From positions 14,070-78,069 of the forward strand of contig UQYF01000009.1 of NCBI GenBank assembly GCA_900545175.1: DNA of 64,000 bases. The letters are read 5' to 3'. Made by a program: the position numbers and the translations under genes. Of the stretch, positions 52,824 to 62,449 are shown one piece after another; position 1 is the first letter of the stretch; the number at the start of each line of letters is the position of its first letter. The notes under the pieces were generated by a model. It was not told where the DNA came from. It saw only the letters and a program-made list of their open reading frames with translations, and did no database searches. The stretch is from an uncultured Eubacteriales bacterium. GTDB lineage: Bacteria; Bacillota; Clostridia; Lachnospirales; Lachnospiraceae.

Positions 52824-52965
52824 GTTTATAAAATAAAAGAGCGGGAAGCGAAAGCAGCTTGCGGATATTTTTGATAAACTGTAAGAAAAGATAAGTTGGT
52901 GCAGTGATAATTTTGCTGCACTGACTGTTTTAGTTTTATGACAATAAGATTGGAGTATATGAGAT

Positions 52966-54165
52966 ATGACAGAACTTGAAAAAAAGATATATGATGATGT
53001 CATTGCCGACCATCAGCATGTAGTGAATCTTAGAAGATACTTTCACATGAATCCTGAGACTGCAAAGGAGGAATTCGGAACGGCAAAGCGCATCGAGGAG
53101 GAGCTTGACAAGCTTGGAATCGCACATAAGCGTGTCGGAGACACCGGTGTATATGCTGAGATTAAGGGAAATTTAGAAGGAAATAGGACGATTGTGTTAA
53201 GAGCGGATATAGATGCGCTCGATGTTGAGGAAGCACATGAGTGCCCATATAAGAGCACAATACCGGGAAAAATGCATGCCTGCGGACACGATGCACATGC
53301 AGCAGCTCTTGTCGGTGCCGCAAGGATACTTGCCGCTAACAAGGATAAGTTTCAAGGAACAGTGCGTCTTACATTCCAGCAGGGCGAGGAGATTGGCTAT
53401 GGAGCCAGACTTTTTGTGGATGGAGGATATCTTGACGGAGCTGACAGAACCTTCGGAATACATGTAAGCTCTGCTTACGATGTGGGAAAGGTTGTGGCAT
53501 CAATAGGTCCTAATAATGCGAGCGTTGACTGGTTTAGAATCTCGGTTCACGGCAAATCAGCGCATGTGTCCACACCGCATCTTGGAGCAGATGCACTCTA
53601 TATTGCGAGCCAGATAGTGGTTGCAATACAGGCATTAATAACAAGAAGAACCAATCCGCTTGAGAGCATACTTATAGGAATAGGCAGGCTTGATGCAGGA
53701 ACAGCCTATAATGTTGTCGCTGAGGATGCGCAGATGGAAGGAACAATACGTGTATTTTCACCGGAGCTTAGAAAAGCAACCAAGGAAAGAATTGAGCTTG
53801 TTGCATCTTCGATAGCAGCAATGTACGGCGGAACAGTGTCTATAGAATGGAAGGATTTTACATCACCGCTTATAAATGATGAAGAGTCAACACTGGAAGT
53901 GCGAAAGGTGCTTACATCTGTGTTTGGCAAAGAGAGCGTGATAGAGAGCAGAACACCATCCCTAGGCGGAGATGATTTTGCTGAGTATATTCTGAAGGTT
54001 CCAGGCTGCTATGCCTTTGTCGGTTCGAGAAATCCTGAGGTTCCCGAAACAGGAGCAGCCCATCACAATTCGCATTTTGATGTGGATGAGGATGCGCTCA
54101 CCGTCATGGTAAATCTTATGAGCATCTATGCCATCGAATTTCTCAATGGAGAAATTAATAAATAA
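52966..54165 (+). CDS. M20-family amidohydrolase
   Basis: The 399-residue zinc enzyme is of the M20D (HipO/YxeP-like) group. Metal ligands are in GKMHACGHDAHAA, FQQGEEIGYGA (Glu pair) and the C-terminal His in AAHHNSHFDVDEDAL. These enzymes hydrolyse N-acyl amino acids. It follows metNIQ closely, so N-acyl-methionine or related derivatives are plausible substrates, by inference. TTGGAG precedes the ATG. A GTGCAG/CTGCAC hairpin lies in the gap before it. Confidence 0.88.
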   Translation: MTELEKKIYDDVIADHQHVVNLRRYFHMNPETAKEEFGTAKRIEEELDKLGIAHKRVGDTGVYAEIKGNLEGNRTIVLRADIDALDVEEAHECPYKSTIPGKMHACGHDAHAAALVGAARILAANKDKFQGTVRLTFQQGEEIGYGARLFVDGGYLDGADRTFGIHVSSAYDVGKVVASIGPNNASVDWFRISVHGKSAHVSTPHLGADALYIASQIVVAIQALITRRTNPLESILIGIGRLDAGTAYNVVAEDAQMEGTIRVFSPELRKATKERIELVASSIAAMYGGTVSIEWKDFTSPLINDEESTLEVRKVLTSVFGKESVIESRTPSLGGDDFAEYILKVPGCYAFVGSRNPEVPETGAAHHNSHFDVDEDALTVMVNLMSIYAIEFLNGEINK

Positions 54166-54173
54166 TTTACTTT

Positions 54174-54262
54174 AAAAACACCTGCATTATGGTATATAAT
54201 AAATAAGGAGCAGATATAAAAATGTCCTTATGCCTATTATATCAGATAATGCAGGTGTTTTA
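54174..54262 (+). terminator. Large hairpin terminator after the M20 gene
   Basis: AAAACACCTGCATTAT (54175-54190) and ATAATGCAGGTGTTTT (54246-54261) pair perfectly over 16 bp, with further pairing of TATATAATA/TATTATATC inside, followed by T-rich sequence. The loop is unusually long. The remaining gap to 54405 has a TTGACA near 54330 but no convincing -10. Confidence 0.65.
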
Positions 54263-54405
54263 TTATTGATGGGTTTTGGAAGTGCGAAAACAGCGGCAAT
54301 CGTGTGTCAGAGAGTTGAGGATATCTTTTGACATGGGTATTGTATGATAATATGTGTCATTTTTATATGTGCTCGGAAAAATATATATGAAAAATGAGGA
54401 TTAAT

Positions 54406-55164
54406 ATGTCAAAAAAATATATTTCGTGGAATGTAAATGGACTCAGAGCCTGTCTTGACAAAGGCTTTATGGATTTTTTTGATAAGGTTGATGCGGATGC
54501 TTTCTGCTTACAGGAGATTAAGCTGTCACAGGGGCAGCTTGCGTGGGACAAGCCCGGATATCATGCATATTGGAATTATGCTAAGAAGAAGGGATATTCA
54601 GGAACAGCGGTTTTCTCGAAGGAGGAGCCTTTAAGCGTAGCTTACGATATGGGAATTGAAGAGCATGACAGCGAAGGCAGGATAATTGCACTTGAATATG
54701 CTGATTACTATCTGGTGACAGTCTATACGCCTAATTCACAGAGAGGACTTGAGCGGCTTGAATACAGAATGAAGTGGGAGGATGATTTCAGGGCATATCT
54801 TGGTAAGCTGCGCGAAAATAAGCCGGTTATAGTATGCGGCGATATGAATGTGGCGCATAAAGAGATAGACCTTAAAAATCCTAAGAGCAACCGCAAGAAT
54901 GCAGGCTTTACTGATGAAGAGAGAGGCAGGATGACGAAGCTTCTTGAGAGTGGATTTATTGATACTTTCAGATATTTTTATCCTGATGTTACAGACAGAT
55001 ATTCATGGTGGTCATATATGTTCCATGCAAGAGAGAATAATGCAGGGTGGCGTATAGATTATTTTCTGGTGTCGGAGGAGTTAAAGGACAGGCTTGTGAG
55101 CGCAGATATACATCATTCGGTTATGGGGTCGGATCACTGTCCTGTTGAGCTTGTTATAAAATAG
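54406..55164 (+). CDS. xth: Exodeoxyribonuclease III / AP endonuclease
   Basis: The 252-residue endonuclease/exonuclease/phosphatase-fold enzyme repairs abasic sites. Motifs: KKYISWNVNGLRAC, FCLQEIKLS, VTVYTPNSQRGLERLEYR, CGDMNVAHKEIDL, WRIDYFLVS and SDHCPVEL. I chose ATG 54406 with GAGGA; the upstream ATG at 54394 overlaps that site. Confidence 0.95.
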   Translation: MSKKYISWNVNGLRACLDKGFMDFFDKVDADAFCLQEIKLSQGQLAWDKPGYHAYWNYAKKKGYSGTAVFSKEEPLSVAYDMGIEEHDSEGRIIALEYADYYLVTVYTPNSQRGLERLEYRMKWEDDFRAYLGKLRENKPVIVCGDMNVAHKEIDLKNPKSNRKNAGFTDEERGRMTKLLESGFIDTFRYFYPDVTDRYSWWSYMFHARENNAGWRIDYFLVSEELKDRLVSADIHHSVMGSDHCPVELVIK

Positions 55165-55180
55165 CAGAGGTTGATTATTG

Positions 55181-56314
55181 ATGGATGCAGCTAATGATAA
55201 TTTGAGTTTTGAAAATGTTGCCGGACAAATAGAAGAAAATAACCTGCAAGAGCAGGAAGCTGGTAAGAATGATATACAAAATCCGGAGGCTGATGTACAG
55301 GAAGGCTTAGGGCAGGATGTGCAGGCACTTCTTACGAAAGAGGTTAAAGCTGATTCTAAAAAAAGAAAAAAAGTTAGAACTCATGCCTCCTTAGCAAAGA
55401 ACCTTTTGTCGCTTGTTTTTTTTACGCTTTCACTTGTGCTCGGAACAGCAGCAGGTACATTGTATCTTGTGAGGGAATCTCTGACACCGCAGATAATAGA
55501 AGAGTCTGTCAAAAATGTGACAATAGGTGATATCGGTATCGGCTTCTGGTATGGATATCAGGGTCAGGATATAACGCTTGATGAGTATATGACGGATGTG
55601 TTCAATTCGTCGGGTGTTGTGGCTGTGCAGCAGAAGGATGTGAAGAAGCTTCTTGACAGCGGGTTCATAAAGAGCTTCACAGCAGACAGGTTTAATGGGT
55701 ATGTATCTGATTTTATGTATGGAACCGGTGAAGGCTGTATAAGCGTTGATGAAGTTATGAAGCTGCTTGATGATAACTGGGAAGAGGTAAGCACTAAGCT
55801 TGGAATCGATTCTATTACAATCAAAGAAAAAACGCAGTCAGATATCAAGAGTGAAGTGTTAGAAGGGGTTCTTAATAAGCTTATTCAGGATATACATTTT
55901 GGAAGCTTTACGTTGTCGAATTTCAGAAAAGAGTATCCTGTTGCAATGAATGTGGCAAGCTCAGTCATTACTTATCCGGCAATTATAGTCATGAGTGCCG
56001 TTACGGTGCTTTTGTGGTTCATAATTCTATTCATGAATATACGATATTGTGGTGGTTTCAGATATATCGGAAGATGTATGAGTGCGATTGGCATTGTGAG
56101 TCTTGCTGCGGCAGGTGCAATGTACGTGCTTCCTGTCATGCTTAATGGATTATTTGGGCTGGGATATGATTTTTATATATCGTTTTTCACTTTACAGGTA
56201 ACAAGAGCACTCTATATAGGAATTGCACTGTTTGTCTGCGGATTATTGATAACCTTTGCAGGCAAGGTGCTTAGAGCTATAAGAAAGAGAATATTGAGGC
56301 GGAAATTGACATAA
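55181..56314 (+). CDS. Membrane protein of unknown function
   Basis: The 377-residue protein has a charged, Glu/Gln-rich cytoplasmic N-terminus (~70 residues), one transmembrane helix (~75-97), an extracytoplasmic domain (~100-255) and three further helices (~260-365). The C-terminus is very basic. No family is recognised. The start is 16 bases after xth, so they are probably one transcript. The gpmI promoter overlaps its last codons. Confidence 0.65.
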   Translation: MDAANDNLSFENVAGQIEENNLQEQEAGKNDIQNPEADVQEGLGQDVQALLTKEVKADSKKRKKVRTHASLAKNLLSLVFFTLSLVLGTAAGTLYLVRESLTPQIIEESVKNVTIGDIGIGFWYGYQGQDITLDEYMTDVFNSSGVVAVQQKDVKKLLDSGFIKSFTADRFNGYVSDFMYGTGEGCISVDEVMKLLDDNWEEVSTKLGIDSITIKEKTQSDIKSEVLEGVLNKLIQDIHFGSFTLSNFRKEYPVAMNVASSVITYPAIIVMSAVTVLLWFIILFMNIRYCGGFRYIGRCMSAIGIVSLAAAGAMYVLPVMLNGLFGLGYDFYISFFTLQVTRALYIGIALFVCGLLITFAGKVLRAIRKRILRRKLT

Positions 56315-56334
56315 TTTTGTCATTATGATACAAT
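56306..56334 (+). promoter_or_regulatory. Promoter of gpmI
   Basis: TTGACA (56306-56311), 17-bp spacer, TACAAT (56329-56334). The -35 box lies in the last codons of the preceding gene. Confidence 0.75.
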
Positions 56335-56417
56335 TTCACACGGAAAAGAACAGATAATACGGAACAATAAGCGTATGAATACTGTTGAAAAAATATAAAT
56401 TAAAGGAGAATATTACA

Positions 56418-57959
56418 ATGAGAAAGAAACCGGTTGTACTTATGGTACTTGATGGCTACGGACTTAGTGACCGCACAGAAGGAAATGCTATTGCACTTGC
56501 TAACACACCTGTTATGGATAAGCTTATGAAGGAGTACCCATTTGTTAAGGGTAACGCTTCAGGTCTTGCGGTAGGACTTCCGGACGGACAGATGGGTAAC
56601 TCTGAAGTCGGTCATATGAATATCGGAGCCGGACGTATTATATATCAGGATCTTACAAGAATTACAAAGGCAATCGAGGATGGAGATTTCTTTGAGAATA
56701 AGGCTCTTCTTGCCGCTATGGAGAATTGTAAGAAGAATAATTCTGACCTTCACCTTTGGGGACTTTTATCAGATGGCGGAGTTCACAGCCATATCTCACA
56801 CGTATATGGTATCCTTGAACTTGCTAAGAAGTGCGGTGTTGAGAAGGTATATGTTCATGCATTCTTAGATGGACGCGACACACCTCCTGCTTCAGGCAAG
56901 GATTATGTTGCAAAGCTTGAAGAGAAGATGGCAGAGATTGGTGTAGGTAAGGTTGCATCTTTATCAGGACGTTACTATGCAATGGACAGAGATAATAACT
57001 GGGACAGAGTTAAGAAGGCTTATGATTCACTTGTAGCCGGTGAGGGAGTTAAGGCAACAAGCGCTGTTAAGGCTATGGAAGATTCCTATGCTAACGGTGT
57101 TACAGATGAGTTCGTAATTCCTACAGTAATCACAGATGAGGCAGGAGAGCCATTATCGGTAGTCAAGGAGAATGACTCAGTTATCTTCTTTAATTTCCGT
57201 CCTGACCGTGCAAGAGAAATGACAAGAGCATTCTGTGATGACAAGTTCACAGGCTTTGACAGAAAGTTCATTCCTCTTACATTTGTATGTTTCAAGGATT
57301 ATGATGAGACAATTCCTAACAAGATTATCGCATTCGAGAATGGCAGCATCAAGAATACATTCGGTGAATATATCGCAAGCAAGGGACTTAAGCAGCTCAG
57401 ACTTGCAGAGACAGAGAAGTATGCACATGTTACATTCTTCTTTAACGGCGGTGTGGAGGAGCCTAATGTAGATGAGGCAAGACTTCTTGTAAACAGCCCT
57501 AAGGATGTAGCAACTTATGACTTAAAGCCTGAGATGAGCGCTCCTGAGGTTGGTATGGATCTTGTGGAAGCTATCAAGTCTGACAAGTATGATGTCATTA
57601 TCATTAACTTTGCTAACCCTGATATGGTAGGCCATACAGGTGTAATTCCTGCGGCAATTAAGGCTGTTGAGAGAGTTGACCAGCTTGTAGGCGATGCTGT
57701 ACAGGCAGTTAAGGATGTTGATGGAGTTCTCTTTATCTGTGCCGACCATGGAAATGCTGAGAAGATGATTGACTATGAGACAGGCAAGCCGCATACAGCT
57801 CATACAACTAACCCTGTTCCATTTATCCTTGTAAATGCAGACCCATCATATAAGTTAAGAGAGGGCGGATGCCTTGCTGATATCGCTCCTACACTGCTTG
57901 AGATAATGGAGCTTCCTCAGCCTGCTGAAATGACAGGAAAGTCACTTATTGTTAAATAA
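56418..57959 (+). CDS. gpmI: 2,3-bisphosphoglycerate-independent phosphoglycerate mutase
   Basis: The 513-residue Mn-dependent enzyme interconverts 3- and 2-phosphoglycerate. Motifs: VVLMVLDGYGL (metal Asp), the phospho-Ser in GNSEVGHMNIGAGR, LLSDGGVHSH, HAFLDGRDTPP, FNFRPDRAREMTRAF and CADHGNAEKM. I chose ATG 56418 with AAAGGAGA upstream. It ends at a terminator. Confidence 0.96.
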   Translation: MRKKPVVLMVLDGYGLSDRTEGNAIALANTPVMDKLMKEYPFVKGNASGLAVGLPDGQMGNSEVGHMNIGAGRIIYQDLTRITKAIEDGDFFENKALLAAMENCKKNNSDLHLWGLLSDGGVHSHISHVYGILELAKKCGVEKVYVHAFLDGRDTPPASGKDYVAKLEEKMAEIGVGKVASLSGRYYAMDRDNNWDRVKKAYDSLVAGEGVKATSAVKAMEDSYANGVTDEFVIPTVITDEAGEPLSVVKENDSVIFFNFRPDRAREMTRAFCDDKFTGFDRKFIPLTFVCFKDYDETIPNKIIAFENGSIKNTFGEYIASKGLKQLRLAETEKYAHVTFFFNGGVEEPNVDEARLLVNSPKDVATYDLKPEMSAPEVGMDLVEAIKSDKYDVIIINFANPDMVGHTGVIPAAIKAVERVDQLVGDAVQAVKDVDGVLFICADHGNAEKMIDYETGKPHTAHTTNPVPFILVNADPSYKLREGGCLADIAPTLLEIMELPQPAEMTGKSLIVK

Positions 57960-57989
57960 GCGGAAAAACAAAAAGAATTTATAATATTT

Positions 57990-58028
57990 AAACCTCTCCA
58001 GGATGATAGATGGCTTGGAGAGGTTTTT
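57990..58028 (+). terminator. Terminator of gpmI
   Basis: AAACCTCTCC/GGAGAGGTTT form a 10-bp perfect stem, followed by TT. Confidence 0.85.
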
Positions 58029-58273
58029 GCAATAATATAAGTATTAAAATCAATAGATTTACCAAATATTAAAGTGTATAATAAAATCATGCTTTTAAAA
58101 AAATATTTAAAACGTACAATGAATTGTGACACCACCGGTGACACAAAATAGCCGGATGAATTATTTGTTGATAACGTCGGGCTGCAAGCCGGATGAGAGA
58201 ATGGGTACATTATCTGCAGTCGATGAGAATGTATATCAGAAGTTGACAAGTAACGATATATCTTAATAAGTAC
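58029..58273. other. Unexplained 245-bp intergenic stretch
   Basis: A TATAAT at 58078 is followed by a GC-richer block (58105-58240). This block has TGTGACACC-ACC-GGTGACACA, a GGCTGCAAGCC hairpin and a direct repeat GCCGGATGA. No open frame with a ribosome site is seen. It could be a small RNA; the evidence is weak. Confidence 0.25.
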
Positions 58274-58302
58274 TTGAAAAAAAGTATCAGTTATGTTAAT
58301 AT
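58274..58302 (+). promoter_or_regulatory. Promoter of secG
   Basis: TTGAAA (58274-58279), 17-bp spacer, TAATAT (58297-58302). Confidence 0.7.
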
Positions 58303-58391
58303 ATTCAAAGTTGGTGCGTTTTGAATAAAATAAAGTATAGTTATTCAGAAAACTGGCACATATTGGTATATTTGCTTAGGAGGTGTGAACC

Positions 58392-58625
58392 ATGGCAGTT
58401 TTGAAGATAATATTGACAGTGTTTTTTGTACTTGATTGTATAGCTTTATCAGCAATAGTGTTACTTCAGGAAGGTAAGAGTGCAGGACTTGGAGCAATAA
58501 GCGGTGCAGCCGAGACTTACTGGGGAAGAAACAAGGGCCGTTCAGCAGAGGGTAAGCTTGAGAAGTTTACTACTATTGCAGCGATTGCTTTTCTTGTAAT
58601 TGCATTAGTTCTTAATGTATTTTAA
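58392..58625 (+). CDS. secG: Protein translocase subunit SecG
   Basis: The 77-residue protein has two transmembrane helices (~3-22 and ~57-75) and the conserved loop VLLQEGKSAGLGAISG. It is part of the SecYEG channel. AGGAGGTG precedes the ATG. The order secG-rnr-smpB-ssrA is common in Firmicutes. Confidence 0.95.
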   Translation: MAVLKIILTVFFVLDCIALSAIVLLQEGKSAGLGAISGAAETYWGRNKGRSAEGKLEKFTTIAAIAFLVIALVLNVF

Positions 58626-58669
58626 GCAGATTGCAGATAAATAAGTGTCTTTAGCCATGACATTAAAAT

Positions 58670-58714
58670 AAGCATTCATGTACACCTTGATAATGTGCGT
58701 GGATGCTTTTTTTT
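58670..58714 (+). terminator. Hairpin terminator between secG and rnr
   Basis: AAGCATTCATGTACAC and GTGCGTGGATGCTT pair with some mismatches, followed by eight T. It may only partly end transcription before rnr. Confidence 0.75.
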
Positions 58715-58756
58715 TCGGACGTATGGAAATTTATAAAGCGAACGGAGGGGAAGTAA

Positions 58757-60883
58757 ATGGACGAATTATTTGAACAGAGAAAGAAAATGATAGTCGAATT
58801 AGTTAATGATGAATTGTATGTACCGATGAAGATAAAGGAGCTTGCGATTTTTCTTAATGTAGCTAAGGAGGACAGGCGTGAGCTTGAGCGCGTGCTTGAC
58901 AGCCTTGTGTCGGAAGGAAAAATTACAATCACCAAAAAAGGAAAATATATGAAACCGGATGCTTCACAGATAACAGGTGTGTTTGAGAGCCATCCTAATG
59001 GTTTTGGATTTGTGACGATAGAAGGTGAGCCGGATGATGTGTTCATACCCGCTAAATATACGGCAGGAGCACTTCACCATGACAGAGTACAGATTGTCAT
59101 AACCTGTGAGAAGCTGCAGGGAAGAAGACGCGAGGGGCGTGTTGTAAAGGTGTTAGAGCATGGAGCAGACCATCTTGTAGGTTATTATCAGAAGTCGAAG
59201 AGCTATGGCTTTGTAAGACCTGATGATCAGCATTTTTTAAAGGATATATATATTCCTGCAGGCTGCGATATGGGTGCTGTCAACGGACATAAAGTTGTTG
59301 TAAAGATAACAAGCTATGGAGATGACACACATAAGCCGGAAGGAAAAGTGATAGAGATTTTAGGTCATGTCAATGACCCGGGAACAGACATAATGTCAAT
59401 TATTGCAGCATATGATATACCGGTGGAATTTCCTAAGGAAGTTATGGACAGCCTTGATGCGGTTCCGGACAGTGTTGATTCTAAGGCTGGTGCAGGCAGG
59501 GTTGATTTCCGCAAGCTCACTACAGTGACGATCGATGGTGAGGATGCGAAGGACCTCGATGATGCCATAAGCATATCAAAGAACAAGAATGGCTATACGC
59601 TTGGTGTTCATATTGCTGATGTGAGCAATTATGTTACGGAGAACTCGCCGCTTGACAAGGAGGCAAGAAGCAGAGGAACGAGCGTATATCTTGTAGACAG
59701 AGTTATACCGATGCTTCCGCATAAGCTTTCTAACGGAATCTGTTCACTGAATGAGGGTGTTGACAGACTTGCTTTAAGCTGTGTTATGGATATCGATTTG
59801 AGGGGTAATATTGTCGGTCATAGAATATGCGAGTCGGTTATTAATGTTGACCGCCGTATGTCATATACATCCGTTAAGAAGATTCTTGTGGATGATGATG
59901 CCGAGGAAAAAGAGAAGTACTCCGAGCTTGTCGATATGTTCTTTCTAATGAAGGAATTGTCGGAGCTTTTAAGGAGCAGGAGAGAGAACAGAGGCTCAAT
60001 AGACTTTGATTTTCCAGAGAGCAAGATTATTCTTGATAAAAATGGAAAGCCTATAGATATCAAGCCTTATGAGCGCAATGTTGCTACAAGGATTATCGAG
60101 GATTTCATGCTTGCGGCAAATGAGACCGTTGCAGAGGATTTCTTCTGGCAGGAGCTTCCGTTTGTATACAGAACACATGATGACCCGGACCCGGAAAAAA
60201 TCAGAAGTCTTGCTACATTTATCAATAATTTTGGCTATTCAATCCATACAGGTCAAGACTATGTTCACCCTAAGGAGCTTCAAAAGCTCTTATCTTCCAT
60301 ACAGGATTCGCCGGAGGAGCCTTTGATATCAAGGCTTACACTAAGAAGTATGAAGAGAGCGCAGTATTCGACAGAGTGTACAGGACATTTCGGATTATCC
60401 GCAAAATATTATTGCCATTTTACATCACCTATCAGAAGATATCCTGACCTTCAGATTCACAGGATTATCAAGGAAAATCTTCACGGAGGATTAAGCCCAA
60501 GACGTATAGAGCATTACGAGCGTATTCTTCCGGATGTCGCAAAGAACTCAAGTATTATGGAGCGCAGAGCGGATGATGCGGAGAGAGATACAGATAAGCT
60601 CAAGAAGGTAGAGTATATGTCGTCCCGTATAGGTAACCTGTATGACGGCGTAATTTCAGGCGTGACGGCATATGGATTTTATGTCGAGCTGCCGGATACA
60701 ATAGAAGGCATGGTGCATATCAATACGCTTGAGGATGACTATTATATTTTTGATGAGACACATTACGAACTCTATGGTGAAGTGACGCACCGCACATATA
60801 AGCTTGGACAGCAGGTGACAGTGGAGGTTGTAGGAACTGATAAGCTGATGAGAACGATTGATTTTGAAGTCGTTCAAAAGTAA
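58757..60883 (+). CDS. rnr: Ribonuclease R
   Basis: The 708-residue 3'-5' exoribonuclease degrades structured and tmRNA-tagged mRNA. Domains: N-terminal winged helix (MKIKELAIFLNVAKEDRREL), two cold-shock domains, RNB catalytic domain with the Asp cluster in DAKDLDDAISI and a C-terminal S1 domain (YDGVISGVTAYGFYVEL). GGAGGGGAAG precedes the ATG. It acts together with SmpB-tmRNA, encoded just downstream. Confidence 0.95.
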   Translation: MDELFEQRKKMIVELVNDELYVPMKIKELAIFLNVAKEDRRELERVLDSLVSEGKITITKKGKYMKPDASQITGVFESHPNGFGFVTIEGEPDDVFIPAKYTAGALHHDRVQIVITCEKLQGRRREGRVVKVLEHGADHLVGYYQKSKSYGFVRPDDQHFLKDIYIPAGCDMGAVNGHKVVVKITSYGDDTHKPEGKVIEILGHVNDPGTDIMSIIAAYDIPVEFPKEVMDSLDAVPDSVDSKAGAGRVDFRKLTTVTIDGEDAKDLDDAISISKNKNGYTLGVHIADVSNYVTENSPLDKEARSRGTSVYLVDRVIPMLPHKLSNGICSLNEGVDRLALSCVMDIDLRGNIVGHRICESVINVDRRMSYTSVKKILVDDDAEEKEKYSELVDMFFLMKELSELLRSRRENRGSIDFDFPESKIILDKNGKPIDIKPYERNVATRIIEDFMLAANETVAEDFFWQELPFVYRTHDDPDPEKIRSLATFINNFGYSIHTGQDYVHPKELQKLLSSIQDSPEEPLISRLTLRSMKRAQYSTECTGHFGLSAKYYCHFTSPIRRYPDLQIHRIIKENLHGGLSPRRIEHYERILPDVAKNSSIMERRADDAERDTDKLKKVEYMSSRIGNLYDGVISGVTAYGFYVELPDTIEGMVHINTLEDDYYIFDETHYELYGEVTHRTYKLGQQVTVEVVGTDKLMRTIDFEVVQK

Positions 60884-60908
60884 ATAATAAACGGTGGCTT
60901 GTAAGAGT

Positions 60909-60986
60909 GTGTCAAAACATGCTGATTTCGGTTGTGGTTGTATAATGAACTGCATATAATCGATTTCATGGAGCGTGTTTTGACAC
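60909..60986. repeat. Palindromic element (family member D) between rnr and smpB
   Basis: GTGTCAAAACATGCT (60909-60923) and AGCGTGTTTTGACAC (60972-60986) are inverted repeats with 14 of 15 matching. The inner part differs from the other copies but holds a TATAAT. A small GGCCT/AGGCC hairpin follows at 61058-61077. Confidence 0.65.
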
Positions 60987-61110
60987 TTTACTTAATAGCT
61001 ATTATATCTGTTTCTACCATATATTTGCAAAAATGCACGATAAGTCGGGATTGACCAGGCCTAAAGCGAGTGAGGCCGTTTAAACTGTTGGTTGAATTTG
61101 AAAATATTCA

Positions 61111-61140
61111 TTGCAAACCGGCTGCAATATGTGTTATAAT
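61111..61140 (+). promoter_or_regulatory. Promoter of smpB
   Basis: TTGCAA (61111-61116), 18-bp spacer, perfect TATAAT (61135-61140). It shows that the start is the ATG at 61172. Confidence 0.75.
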
Positions 61141-61171
61141 TCCGAATGTTAACGGAAGGAAAGAGAAGACT

Positions 61172-61642
61172 ATGGGCGATAAAGATAATTACAAGTTAAT
61201 AGCGAACAATAAGAAGGCCTACTTTGATTACTTTATCGAAGATACATGGGAGACTGGAATCGCTCTTCATGGGACGGAAGTTAAATCAATCCGCATGGGC
61301 AAGTGCAGCATCAAGGAAGCTTTTATCCGTGTGGAGGATGGAGAAGTATTTGTTTATAATATGCACATCAGTCCATATGAGAAGGGCAATATCTTTAACC
61401 GTGACCCTCTAAGAGTCAAGAAGCTGCTCCTTCACAGGCATGAAGTCAACAAGATTCTAGGGGCTGTAACCCAGAAGGGATATGCTCTTGTACCGCTTCA
61501 GGTATATTTAAAAGGAAGTCTTGTCAAGGTTCAGGTAGGTCTTGGACGAGGCAAGAAGCTGTATGACAAGAGAGATACCATTGCTAAGAAGGATCAGAGA
61601 AGAGAAGCTGAGAAGGATTTCAAGGTTAAGAATCTGTATTAA
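61172..61642 (+). CDS. smpB: SsrA-binding protein SmpB
   Basis: The 156-residue OB-fold protein carries tmRNA to stalled ribosomes. Motifs: NKKAYFDYFIEDTWETGIALHGTEVKS, GEVFVYNMHISPYEKGN, RKLLLH-like KKLLLHRHEVNK and the basic C-terminal tail with KLYDKRDTIAKKDQRRE. ATG 61172 has GGAAGGAAAGAG upstream. ssrA follows 94 bases later. Confidence 0.96.
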   Translation: MGDKDNYKLIANNKKAYFDYFIEDTWETGIALHGTEVKSIRMGKCSIKEAFIRVEDGEVFVYNMHISPYEKGNIFNRDPLRVKKLLLHRHEVNKILGAVTQKGYALVPLQVYLKGSLVKVQVGLGRGKKLYDKRDTIAKKDQRREAEKDFKVKNLY

Positions 61643-61736
61643 TTGCTATTAATTCTTCTTGTGGCTGATATAGTTTGATGGTTGCATTATTTGTTTTTGC
61701 GAGCTTAATAGAGAACACTCTATTTGCCATATATCC

Positions 61737-62113
61737 GGGGTAGTAAAGGTTTCGACGGGCTATTTGAAGTCGGAGAAGCAAGCCGCACGGTCATGCGTCA
61801 AATGCCAAATTAAAATTAAACGCTGAAGATAATTTAGCAGTTGCAGCGTAAGCTGTGACAAAAGCTGCCTTTATGGCAGCCGTTCGACCTAGCGCACCTA
61901 CACGTTAGCAATCGGGCGTCGACTCTGTAGGAAACGACATGGGCAAAGCTTTGAACCCGCGGGCGTATCATGAAGCTACTAAAGTGCATATCCTGTTAAC
62001 CGGAGCTGCATGGAGGGAACGGAAGCTGCTTAGCAGTTTCAAAAAGATTAACTAAGCTTGTAGAAGGACGATGGACGGTGGTTCGGACACGGGTTCGATT
62101 CCCGTCTACTCCA
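61737..62113 (+). ncRNA. ssrA: Transfer-messenger RNA
   Basis: The 377-nt RNA begins GGGGTAGTAAAGGTTTCGAC and ends with a tRNA-like 3' part (GGTTCGATTCCCG, CTACTCC, A). The acceptor GGGGTAG pairs with CTACTCC. CCA is not encoded. The tag frame lies at 61804-61851. It rescues stalled ribosomes with SmpB. Confidence 0.97.
61804..61851 (+). other. tmRNA proteolysis tag reading frame
   Basis: From resume codon GCC the frame reads AKLKLNAEDNLAVAA and stops at TAA 61849. The C-terminal LAVAA fits the hydrophobic tail recognised by ClpXP-type proteases. Confidence 0.85.
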
Positions 62114-62198
62114 CTAAAACTGAACAAGTCGAACTCTGTATATGATATTATCGTATACAGGAATATGTTTTGTTTGGTGTATCGAAGGAAATAAAAGT

Positions 62199-62244
62199 AA
62201 CGGCATTGTATGTTGCGAAAGTGATATACAGTGTCGTTATTTTT
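62199..62244 (+). terminator. Terminator of ssrA
   Basis: AACGGCATTGTAT (62199-62211)/ATACAGTGTCGTT (62226-62238) pair with two G-U pairs, then ATTTTT. Confidence 0.75.
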
Positions 62245-62292
62245 ATGCTATAATGCGGATATGAATTTACCAAACTGGAATTGAACAAAATC

Positions 62293-62334
62293 GCTGCGCG
62301 ATGGCCTGCCAAGGCTGTGGCGCAGCTTTCTTTT
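62293..62334 (+). terminator. GC-rich hairpin at the left end of the IS91-like element
   Basis: GCTGCGC (62293-62299)/GCGCAGC (62320-62326) are followed by TTTCTTTTT. It may block read-through from ssrA or act as the IS terminus. Confidence 0.65.
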
Positions 62335-62449
62335 TCTCAATAATAAAATAGGCAATGGCAATTCTTACCAGTATTTGATATTGTAAAGTTACCACACAAA
62401 ACAATTCAATAAAGAAAGACACCACTGCCTATGAAAAGAATACCATTTG

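Noticed and set aside
58757..58780. rnr as a separate unit with its own promoter
   Set aside because: No good promoter was seen between the secG hairpin and rnr, so read-through from secG is assumed.
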